64,000 nt of DNA from Saccharibacillus endophyticus (GTDB lineage: Bacteria; Bacillota; Bacilli; Paenibacillales; Paenibacillaceae): positions 372,001 to 436,000 of the forward strand of contig NZ_JAAZWE010000005.1 of assembly GCF_013185185.1 (NCBI RefSeq), given 5' to 3'. Below, in pieces: positions 17,157-24,494 of this stretch. The notes under the pieces are model-generated. The model was not told the origin of the DNA, did no database searches, and worked only from the letters and a program-made list of their open reading frames with translations. The translations under genes and the position numbers were made by a program. How positions within the stretch are numbered: position 1 is the stretch's first letter; every line of letters starts with the position of its first letter.

Positions 17157-18389
17157 CTATGTCGTTAAAATTCGCTCAATGCATTCTTCGCATATTTTAT
17201 ACGATTTCGGATTTTTCCCAATGACTTCGATATATTCTTTTTCAATCAGGTAATTTAAAGCCTTTGTTGCCTTATATCTCGACAAATTAGATACTTCCAA
17301 AAGCTGTTGTAACGGAAAAACATAATCTTCGTCTATAAAAACACTCACGCTAATAAACAAGTTCAGAAGAGCGCGTTCTTCAAGAAGATTCTCCCAATCA
17401 GGATGCTTAAAATAACTTCTTATCTTCTTGTATTTCATTAAATTGAGATCCAAGTCCTCGATAACACTTTGTTGTCCTGCCGACAACAAAGTCAGCATGT
17501 CAATCAAATAAAAAGTGATTTCTCCTTGATTGGAGGGAACTGCGATTTCTTCTAAAGCTTTATAATATTTTTTCTTATCTTTATTTATGGCGTATGAAAA
17601 CGTGATAGCCGAATACTTTTCTAAATATTTAGAAAGATAGCTTCCTACAATTAATCTCCCTGTTCTACCGTTCCCATCGTAAAATGGATGAACATATTCA
17701 TAATAATAATGAGAAATCATATATTTGTATAAAGGAGGATGAGTTTCATCCTTGAGATAATCAACCAAGGCATCAAGCGACTCTATGATTTTCTCCTCAG
17801 ACCTTACACCAATATGCGTCGTGCTCATACCATCGTTAATCTCCACATACCCCTTTCTAAATAATTGTCCGTCAGGAGTGTTTTCTGTTCCTACTTCGTC
17901 AGACACAAAATTATCGTATAGTTCTCTAAAGTGTTTGATGTCTTCAAAAAGAGGAATCTTGTCGATGTACTTATAAGTCTTCATCATCCCTACGAAACGT
18001 TTTTCGGTGTGCTTATTCTTTCCGGATTCCGCCAAAGCTTCTTGCAACTCTTTCTTTGTACTACGTATGCCTTCGATTTCGTTATTGCTCTGAGCTTCGT
18101 TCACGATGAGTTTTTGAAAATACAATTCGATGACAAAAGCAGGAAGTTGGCCGATCGATGAAGAAATTTTTGAACTGTTTAATAACACTTGACTGTGCAG
18201 ATTCATAAGTTCGGGAGTATTAACATAGAACAGCTCGTACGATTCCTTCATCACGCTACCTTTGCGAAAACCGTTAATGCTTAACGAAGTCAAATATGTG
18301 CCATAACTGTTACGTCTTTTGTAAAACTCGGCTTTGTAAGCATCTGCATCTAATTTATAGCGAAGCTTAGAAAGTTTATCATAAGGCAT
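17157..18389 (-). CDS. Fic-domain protein (putative AMPylase), class II
   Basis: 410 residues. The Fic catalytic loop HPFYDGNGRTGR is complete at residues 234-245. An N-terminal helix carries SNNEIEG (101-107), close to the autoinhibitory (S/T)xxxE(G/N) motif, with Glu106 as the candidate blocking residue. The C-terminus (about 330-400) resembles a winged helix (LLEVSNLSRYKATKALNYLIEKEYIEVIG). Such proteins AMPylate target proteins and can autoregulate. The gene is strikingly AT-rich compared with its neighbours, and Lys/Asn/Ile codons dominate, which suggests recent acquisition. It is monocistronic with its own terminator; the target is unknown. Confidence 0.88.
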   Translation of the reverse strand: MPYDKLSKLRYKLDADAYKAEFYKRRNSYGTYLTSLSINGFRKGSVMKESYELFYVNTPELMNLHSQVLLNSSKISSSIGQLPAFVIELYFQKLIVNEAQSNNEIEGIRSTKKELQEALAESGKNKHTEKRFVGMMKTYKYIDKIPLFEDIKHFRELYDNFVSDEVGTENTPDGQLFRKGYVEINDGMSTTHIGVRSEEKIIESLDALVDYLKDETHPPLYKYMISHYYYEYVHPFYDGNGRTGRLIVGSYLSKYLEKYSAITFSYAINKDKKKYYKALEEIAVPSNQGEITFYLIDMLTLLSAGQQSVIEDLDLNLMKYKKIRSYFKHPDWENLLEERALLNLFISVSVFIDEDYVFPLQQLLEVSNLSRYKATKALNYLIEKEYIEVIGKNPKSYKICEECIERILTT

Positions 18390-18488
18390 ATTCTCACTCC
18401 TCCACTGTTGATTTTCATTTTTTTAATTATACATTGAATTATGCATCTATTTCACTCTTAAAATTCAATTTTTAAAAAACAGACAGCT

Positions 18489-19763
18489 TTAACACTCTTT
18501 ATTCTCACACAGGCCGCTCACCCGCTCGAGCCGCCGCTGCGCGCTGCCTTCTGTCGCGAAATAAGCCAGTGCCAACAGCGGAAGCGCGGCGCCGATCATC
18601 ATCGCCACCTGCCAGCCGCCCGAAGCGAACGCCCAGCCTCCGATTGCCGAGCCGGCCGCGCCTCCGACGAAGAAGATCGCCATGAACAGGCCGTTCAGGC
18701 GGCTGCGCGCTTCGGCGCCGAGCGAGAAGATCGCCCGCTGGCTCAGCACCAGATTGGCGGACACGCCTAGGTCGAGCAGCACGGCGGCGGCAACCAGCAG
18801 GCCGACGGTGAAGATCGAGCGGTGGTGGACGAACATCGGCAGGAACGCGGAAGCGGCGACCACACCCAAAGCCAATCCCGTCGCGACGTAACTCCACCCC
18901 CGGTCAGCCAGTCGGCCCGCGATCGGAGCCGCCGCCGCGCCAGCTACGCCGACGAGCGCGAAGATCGCGATGCCCGTTTGCGAGAAGCCGAAAGCGGGAC
19001 TTGCGAGCAGCAGGGGAGCCGTCGTCCAGAACAAGCTGAACGACGCGAACAGCAGGGCATGGTACACGGCGCGGCGGCGCAGGACCGGAGTCGACGTCAG
19101 CAGGCGGCGCATCGAGAGCAGCAGCTGCGGATACGTCATGCCGGACTCCGGATGCCGTTTAGGCAGGGCGCGAAGCAGGACGAGTGCCAGCAGCAGAATC
19201 AGACCGGCCGATACGAAGAAAATGGAACGCCAGCCGAACCAACCGGCGAGCAGGCTGGACAATGGGCGCGCCAGCATGATGCCGAGCAGCAGTCCGCTCA
19301 TGACGTTGCCGACGACCCGCCCCCGCGACTCTTCCGAAGCCAAATGCGATGCGTACGGAACGAGAATCTGCGCGGCGACGGAACCGAGTCCGATCAGCAG
19401 CGCGGCCAATAGGAACAGCGGCGCGCTTCCGGCGACCGCCGATAACGCCAGCGCCGCGACGGTGAAGAACAGCAGCACCGACACCAGCTTCCGGTTTTCT
19501 AAAATGTCGCCGAGCGGCACGAGCAGCAGCAAGCCGGCCGCGTAGCCGATCTGCGTCAGCGTCACGATCAGACCGGCCGAACCTGCGGACAGGCCGATCG
19601 CTTGGCGGATCGGTTCGACCAGCGGCTGGGCGTAATACAGATTAGCCACGATGATCCCGCAGGCCGCAGCCAGGAACAGCAATAACCAGCCGGGGATTTG
19701 TTTTTCGTTTCGCGATCCCGAATCGGGGCTTACTTTCACGTTCATTGTGTTTGTCATTTTCAT
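18489..19763 (-). CDS. MFS transporter (drug-efflux type)
   Basis: 424 residues with twelve predicted membrane segments and the MFS loop GDILENRKL between helices 2 and 3 (equivalent to GxLaDrxGrr). The second half repeats it as GRLADRGWSY. The start ATG has AAGGAGAGTGA upstream. A near-perfect palindrome lies 19 bp before the start and is similar to one before the tetR gene, so it is probably controlled by that TetR protein. Substrate is not predictable from the sequence. Confidence 0.85.
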   Translation of the reverse strand: MKMTNTMNVKVSPDSGSRNEKQIPGWLLLFLAAACGIIVANLYYAQPLVEPIRQAIGLSAGSAGLIVTLTQIGYAAGLLLLVPLGDILENRKLVSVLLFFTVAALALSAVAGSAPLFLLAALLIGLGSVAAQILVPYASHLASEESRGRVVGNVMSGLLLGIMLARPLSSLLAGWFGWRSIFFVSAGLILLLALVLLRALPKRHPESGMTYPQLLLSMRRLLTSTPVLRRRAVYHALLFASFSLFWTTAPLLLASPAFGFSQTGIAIFALVGVAGAAAAPIAGRLADRGWSYVATGLALGVVAASAFLPMFVHHRSIFTVGLLVAAAVLLDLGVSANLVLSQRAIFSLGAEARSRLNGLFMAIFFVGGAAGSAIGGWAFASGGWQVAMMIGAALPLLALAYFATEGSAQRRLERVSGLCENKEC

Positions 19764-19781
19764 TCACTCTCCTTCATATTT

Positions 19782-19797
19782 CGGAACGATCGTTCCG
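19782..19797. promoter_or_regulatory. TetR operator before the MFS gene
   Basis: CGGAACGATCGTTCCG is a perfect 16-bp palindrome 19 bp before the MFS start codon. A near copy lies in front of the tetR gene. Confidence 0.7.
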
Positions 19798-19838
19798 TAA
19801 TGACCAAAAAAATAGGCTTCGTGCTCCTATTTTCTTTT

Positions 19839-20414
19839 TTACAGCATACCCAAGAACGTATCGATCATGCTTTCCGCCCGCTCCCGGCTGTTGTTCAGCT
19901 TGGCCGCGACGTTGATCCCGTGATTGATCGTGAGCAGCATGTACGCCAGATCCTCGACATTCCGATCCGCCGCGATCTCGCCCGATTCCTGTCCGCGTCT
20001 CAGCAGTTCCAGAAAAGCCACCCGGAGCTCGTCGAAATGCGCCCGCATCAGAACATTGATCTCGTCTCCCGGCGAATCGACGTTCACGATCGTGTTCGTC
20101 ACCAGACAGCCCATCGGCGTGTCTTCGCGGAACGATCCGTCGATATGACGCTCGAAATACTGACGGATGCCTTCTTTGGCCGACTCGGCTTCCAACAGGA
20201 ACTTCCGTTTTTCCTGGCTGGTCCGCTTGTACAGCTGCGCCGCTTCCAGATACAAGGAATGCTTGTCGGTAAACGTCTCGTACATGCTCGACCGGCTGAT
20301 GCCCATCGTCTCCAGCAGATCGGCCATGCTCGTGCCGTCGTACCCTTTTTCCCAGAACAGCAGCATCGCCTTATGGAGCACCTGCGCCCGGTCGAATTCT
20401 TTGGTCCGCGCCAT
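19839..20414 (-). CDS. TetR/AcrR-family transcriptional repressor
   Basis: 191 residues. The N-terminal HTH is VLHKAMLLFWEKGYDGTSMADLLETMGISRSSMYETFTDKHSLY (about 9-52), followed by a helical ligand-binding domain. The ATG at 20414 (MARTKEF) was chosen because AGGAGG lies 7 nt upstream; an ATG two codons earlier is only one base from it. The gene is transcribed toward the MFS gene, and the matching palindromes before both indicate autoregulation and control of efflux. Confidence 0.88.
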   Translation of the reverse strand: MARTKEFDRAQVLHKAMLLFWEKGYDGTSMADLLETMGISRSSMYETFTDKHSLYLEAAQLYKRTSQEKRKFLLEAESAKEGIRQYFERHIDGSFREDTPMGCLVTNTIVNVDSPGDEINVLMRAHFDELRVAFLELLRRGQESGEIAADRNVEDLAYMLLTINHGINVAAKLNNSRERAESMIDTFLGML

Positions 20415-20461
20415 CGTCATGCCTCCTTTCCTTTTCTTTCCTGAATCCATCATACTCTTTT

Positions 20462-20477
20462 CGGAACGATTATTCCA
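20462..20477. promoter_or_regulatory. TetR operator before tetR
   Basis: CGGAACGATTATTCCA matches the palindrome CGGAACGATCGTTCCG in front of the MFS gene at 13 of 16 positions, with the left half identical. Confidence 0.65.
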
Positions 20478-20503
20478 GTATTATTTTTTTAAAAAAATCG
20501 CAG

Positions 20504-20537
20504 CAAAAAAAGACCGCCTTTTTACAAAGCGGCCTTC
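20504..20537 (-). terminator. Terminator of the phosphoketolase gene
   Basis: On the minus strand, GGCCGC-TTTGTAAAAA-GGCGGTC is followed by TTTTTTT, just past the phosphoketolase stop codon. Confidence 0.7.
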
Positions 20538-20560
20538 CCGAAAACTTCACATGAGAAAAA

Positions 20561-22954
20561 TTACTCCAACCCTTCCCAACGCCATTCCGTCACTTCCGGC
20601 AGGTCGCGGCCTTCTTCCCGGATGTAGCGCGTGTGCTTGTCCAGCATATCTTCCATCTTCCGCACGATCTCCGCGTAACGCTCGTTGTGCGGCAGGGCGG
20701 TCACGGCCGTTTTGACGATGCTGAACCGGTCCATTTGATTCAGCACTCTCATGTCGAACGGAGTGGTGATATCGCCGTTTTCCCGGTAACCGTGCGCGTG
20801 CAGGTTGCGGTTGGCATGGTCGAAGAACAGGTCCTTGAGCAGTCCTTCGTAACCGTGGAACGCGTACACGACCGGTTTGTCGACGGTGAAAAAGGCCTGG
20901 AACGCGTCTTCCGTCAGCCCTCGCGGATCGCGCTTATGATGGCGCAGCTTCAGCAGGTCGACGACGTTGACGCAGCGGATCTTCAGCTCCGGCAGCTGTT
21001 GATGAAGGATCTGGATCGCGGCCAACGCTTCGACCGTCGGCTCCGTGCCGGAAGCGGCGATGACGATATCCGGTTCTTCGCCTTTTGTCGCCGTGCTCGC
21101 CCAATCGACGATTTTCAGTCCTTGTTCCACCAATTCCGCCGCTTCTTCCGCGCTGAACCACTGCGGACGCGGATGCTTGGACGAGACGACCACGTTGATC
21201 CGCTGGCGGTCGTTGGCGATTTTTTCGAATACGGCCAACAGCGTATTGGCGTCGGCCGGCAGATACTCGCGGACCAGCTCCGGCTTTTTGTCCGCCAGAT
21301 GGGTCAGGATGCCGGGGTCCTGGTGCGTGTAGCCGTTATGATCCTGCTGGAACACGGTCGACGAGCTGATCAGGTTCAGCGCCGGAATATCCGCGCGCCA
21401 CGGCAGGTCGGACGCTTTGCGCATCCATTTGAAATGCTGGGTGATCATCGAATCGACGACCCTTAGGAACGCTTCATAGCTGGCGAAAAAGCCGTGTCTG
21501 CCGCTCAGCACGTACCCTTCCAGCATGCCTTCCGCCTGATGCTCGGACAGCTGCGAATCGATGACCCGGCCCGAATGCGCCATGTCCTCGTCGTTGACCT
21601 CGTCGATCTTCGCCACCCACTGCCGCTTCGTGACCTCGAATACGGCGGACAGCCGGTTGGACATCGTCTCGTCGGGCCCGAAAATACGGAAGTTGCGATT
21701 CTCCTCGTTCAGCTTCATCACGTCGCGGACGTATTCGCCGAGCACGTGCATATCCTGATCGTCCTGCGCGCCGGGCTTGTCGATCTTCACGGCGTAATCC
21801 GCGAGATTCGGCAGCTTCAAATCCCGGATCAACTTTCCCGCGTTGGTGACGGGATTCATCGCCATGCGGCGTTCTCCCCGCGGCAGGATGTCCGCGATCT
21901 CCGACTTTAAGCGCCCGTTTTCGTCGAAAAGCTCCTGCGGGCGATAGCTGTTCATCCATTCCGTCAGCGCCGGCGTGTACTGCATATGCTCGCGGTCGGC
22001 CGGAATGGGCACCTGATGCGCTCGGAACGAACCTTCGATCGTTAGGCCGTCCCATTTCTCGGGTCCCGTCCAGCCTTTGGGCGTTCGGCAGATCAAGACC
22101 GGCCACGCCGGGCGGGACGGGTCTTGGTCTTCACGGGCATAGCGCTGAATATTCCGGATCCGTTCGATCGCCGTATCCATGGCTCCCGCCATCTGCGGAT
22201 GCAGGATCGCCGGATCGTCGCCTTCGACGAACAGCGGCTCCCAGCCGAGTCCCCGGAAATACTGCTCCAGCTCCTCGTCCGTCTGCCGGCCCATGATCGT
22301 CGGATTGCTGATCTTGAATCCGTTCAGATGCAGGATCGGCAGCACGGCCCCGTCATGGATCGGATTGATGAAGCGGTTCGAGAACCACGAAGCTGCCAGA
22401 GGCCCGGTTTCCGCTTCTCCGTCCCCGATCACGACCGCCGCGATCAGATCCGGATTGTCGAGAATGGTACCGACGCCGTGCGACAGCGAATAACCCAGCT
22501 CGCCGCCTTCATGGATCGATCCCGGCGTTTCCGGCGCGGCATGCGACGCGACTCCGCCGGGAAACGAAAACTGCTTGAACAGCCGCTGCATGCCGCTTTC
22601 GTCCTGCGTGATCTTCGGATAAATCTCGGTGTAGCTGCCGTCCAGGTAAGCGTTCGAGACCATCACTTGTCCCCCGTGGCCCGGCCCTTCGATATAGAAC
22701 ATGTTCAGGTCGTATTTGTTGATGACCCGATTGAGGTGCGCGTAAATAAAGTTCTGCCCCGGCACCGTGCCCCAATGGCCGATCGGATGCACCTTCATGT
22801 CCTCGTCTTCGATCGGCCGCCTGAGCAGCGGATTGTCTTTGAGATAAATCTGTCCTACCGACAAATAGTTCGCGGCGCGCCAATACGCGTCCAGCTTGTC
22901 CAGGTAAGCGGGCGACGAGTAATCTTGTTCGTTTTGCACAGTCTCCGGTTTCAT
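20561..22954 (-). CDS. xfp: Xylulose-5-phosphate/fructose-6-phosphate phosphoketolase
   Basis: 797 residues, the usual length for the family. It is a TPP-dependent enzyme that splits xylulose 5-phosphate (or fructose 6-phosphate) with phosphate, giving acetyl phosphate and glyceraldehyde 3-phosphate (or erythrose 4-phosphate). Motifs include GHWGTVPGQNFIYAHLNR, EGPGHGGQVMVSNAYLDGS, the TPP motif GDGEAETGPLAASW, and QQDHNGYTHQDPG. The ATG at 22954 (MKPETVQ) has AGGAGGAGTGAGAAGAAC before it; the longer frame lacks a site. It is a single-gene unit with a leader of at least 140 bp. It would channel pentoses released by the nearby glycosidases into acetyl phosphate. Confidence 0.96.
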   Translation of the reverse strand: MKPETVQNEQDYSSPAYLDKLDAYWRAANYLSVGQIYLKDNPLLRRPIEDEDMKVHPIGHWGTVPGQNFIYAHLNRVINKYDLNMFYIEGPGHGGQVMVSNAYLDGSYTEIYPKITQDESGMQRLFKQFSFPGGVASHAAPETPGSIHEGGELGYSLSHGVGTILDNPDLIAAVVIGDGEAETGPLAASWFSNRFINPIHDGAVLPILHLNGFKISNPTIMGRQTDEELEQYFRGLGWEPLFVEGDDPAILHPQMAGAMDTAIERIRNIQRYAREDQDPSRPAWPVLICRTPKGWTGPEKWDGLTIEGSFRAHQVPIPADREHMQYTPALTEWMNSYRPQELFDENGRLKSEIADILPRGERRMAMNPVTNAGKLIRDLKLPNLADYAVKIDKPGAQDDQDMHVLGEYVRDVMKLNEENRNFRIFGPDETMSNRLSAVFEVTKRQWVAKIDEVNDEDMAHSGRVIDSQLSEHQAEGMLEGYVLSGRHGFFASYEAFLRVVDSMITQHFKWMRKASDLPWRADIPALNLISSSTVFQQDHNGYTHQDPGILTHLADKKPELVREYLPADANTLLAVFEKIANDRQRINVVVSSKHPRPQWFSAEEAAELVEQGLKIVDWASTATKGEEPDIVIAASGTEPTVEALAAIQILHQQLPELKIRCVNVVDLLKLRHHKRDPRGLTEDAFQAFFTVDKPVVYAFHGYEGLLKDLFFDHANRNLHAHGYRENGDITTPFDMRVLNQMDRFSIVKTAVTALPHNERYAEIVRKMEDMLDKHTRYIREEGRDLPEVTEWRWEGLE

Positions 22955-23101
22955 GTTCTTCTCACTCCTCCTCGGATATCCAGCGCGGCTCTTTTTCTGT
23001 CTATTCTGTCCGCTCGGCCGATTTCGGCCCACAGAGCCTTTTACCCACGCCGCCCGCCATTTACCGAGTTCTTTTTTACCTTCGCCGTTTAAGCGACGCG
23101 A

Positions 23102-23124
23102 AAAAGCGGCCTTATTAGGGCCGC
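23102..23124 (-). terminator. Terminator downstream of gntR and elements B/C
   Basis: On the minus strand GCGGCC-CTAATAA-GGCCGC is followed by TTTTTCG. Transcripts leaving gntR would cross elements C and B before stopping here. Confidence 0.7.
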
Positions 23125-23347
23125 TGCCAGTCTGTCGAGAAAATCACGTTTGCGTAGGAAGCGAGAAGACTCCGAGAGAAATTCGTTCCGGTCGCGTGTT
23201 GAAATCGGGAAAAAGATTGAATTTTAGTGGTGTTTTCCCGATTTCAAAGGCGATCACTGTCGTTCCTTCATTGAATTTCTCTCTCCGTCTTCTCGCTTCC
23301 AGCTACGTTGGAACTTTCTCGACACGTTGGCGGCCTTAATAAGGCCG
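23106..23347 (-). repeat. Palindromic 3'-UTR element, copy B (longest)
   Basis: The arms pair over about 110 bp. The outermost part is GCGGCCTTATTA against TTAATAAGGCCGC, then GTCGAGAAA, then GGAAGCGAGAAGAC, then GAGAGAAATTC. The minus strand shows the family blocks GAGAAATTCAATGAA, CGCCTTTGAA, CAACACGCGACC and AACGAATTTCTC around a copy-specific inner stem, ATCGGGAAAA / TTTTCCCGAT. Confidence 0.8.
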
Positions 23348-23413
23348 CATGCTTTTTCTTCCGCTTTGCTCTTCGCTCTTAGATTTTCTCTTTTGCCTAC
23401 CTTAACCCCTAGA

Positions 23414-23595
23414 AAAAGGCCTTAGGCGGAGGGGGAGTTCGCGTAGGAGCGCTAGCGTTCGCCTTTGCAATTGGGAAGCTTCCTTGTTGAATTACAATCT
23501 AGCTTCCCAATTGCAACACGCGACCTGAAGCCTTTCGAAGAAAGACACCTCGGAAGCATACGCTAACGAACTTTCTCGGAGCCGTCCAGCCTTTT
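23414..23595 (+). repeat. Palindromic 3'-UTR element, copy C (divergent)
   Basis: The inner stem is a perfect TTGCAATTGGGAAGCT / AGCTTCCCAATTGCAA. The flanks CGCCTTTG and CAACACGCGACC match copy B. An extra module of about 45 bp sits before CTAACGAACTTTCTC. It ends at the gntR stop codon. Confidence 0.7.
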
Positions 23596-24297
23596 TCATC
23601 CACCCGCCTGAATGAAAAACTGCGACTGTACATAGTTGTACGTCACTTTCGAGAAATCGAACGGCTGGCCGTTGGTCAGGTAGAAGATGCTCTCCATGAC
23701 GAACTTGGGGTCGCCTTTTTGGAGGCCCAGATGTCCGGCTTCTTCGGCGTTCAGCTTATCTACGTGCATGTATTGGTCGGAGAAGCCGACTTTGAGACCC
23801 AGACCTCCTTTGACGTACTCGAACACGGACTCTTCCACGATCTCGCGGTTCAGGTAGGTGACGATCGATTTGTTGAAATACGACTCTTCCAAGCACAGCG
23901 TCTGCTCGTAGATGTACCGGACGCGCTTCACGTAATACACGTCGTCTTCGACCGTCAGGTTGAGGTTGGAGGCGGCTTCGCGGGTCGGCTTGCGGACGTC
24001 CAACTCCAGCACTTTCGAACTGAGCTTGAAGCCTTCCAGATCTTTTTTGAAGCCCTGGTTGGAGGTCAAGCTGATATAGCCTTTGCGCTTGTGCCGCCTG
24101 ACGAAGATCCCGCTGCCCCGCACCTGGAAAATGACGCCTTTGCGCTCCAGCAGTTCCAAGGCTTTGGTCAGCGTGCTTTTGCTGGCGTCGAAACGCGCGA
24201 TCCATTCTTCGAGCACCGGAAGTTTGTGCCCCTGCTGCAATCCCCGTTCTTCGATATATTGTTCGATTTCGTCCGCGATCTGCTGGTATTTGAGCAT
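23596..24297 (-). CDS. GntR/HutC-family regulator with UTRA domain, probable repressor of the beta-glucoside operon
   Basis: 233 residues. An N-terminal winged helix (YQQIADEIEQYIEERGLQQGHKLPVLEEWIARFDASKSTLTKALELLERKGVI, about 4-56) is followed by a UTRA effector domain (about 80-228) containing VYYVKRVRYIYEQTLCLEESYFN. UTRA regulators usually sense sugar phosphates. It is divergent from the PTS/6-phospho-beta-glucosidase operon, with a palindrome between them, so it likely represses that operon until a phosphorylated beta-glucoside appears. Its 3' UTR carries two copies of the palindromic element. Confidence 0.9.
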   Translation of the reverse strand: MLKYQQIADEIEQYIEERGLQQGHKLPVLEEWIARFDASKSTLTKALELLERKGVIFQVRGSGIFVRRHKRKGYISLTSNQGFKKDLEGFKLSSKVLELDVRKPTREAASNLNLTVEDDVYYVKRVRYIYEQTLCLEESYFNKSIVTYLNREIVEESVFEYVKGGLGLKVGFSDQYMHVDKLNAEEAGHLGLQKGDPKFVMESIFYLTNGQPFDFSKVTYNYVQSQFFIQAGG

Positions 24298-24440
24298 CGG
24301 CTTATTGTCCTTTTCGTTGGGGGAGTCCCCTGATTTTACCGAAATTATAGCACACTCTTTTTTCGAAAACGGTACAGAAAACCAATTTGACTCTTTTTAT
24401 TTAATTGTCTGTTCAATCTTATTTTGTTTGGGTACTAATA

Positions 24441-24458
24441 AATTATACCGGTACAATT
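24441..24458. promoter_or_regulatory. Palindromic operator, candidate GntR/UTRA binding site
   Basis: AATTATACCGGTACAATT is an 18-bp palindrome with a single mismatched pair, 36 bp before the PTS start codon. A partial copy (ACGGTACA, 24369-24376) lies nearer the gntR start. Confidence 0.6.
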
Positions 24459-24494
24459 ATCAGATTGATATTCAGATCGACGGGAGGAATTCCT

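Larger units (their letters stand above)
22955..23595. other. 641-bp intergenic region between phosphoketolase and gntR
   Basis: No gene. From left to right it holds the phosphoketolase 5' region with a hairpin (GGCCGATTTCGGCC, about 23020-23033), a minus-strand terminator, and two long palindromic elements (B and C) that fill the rest up to the gntR stop codon. Confidence 0.7.
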
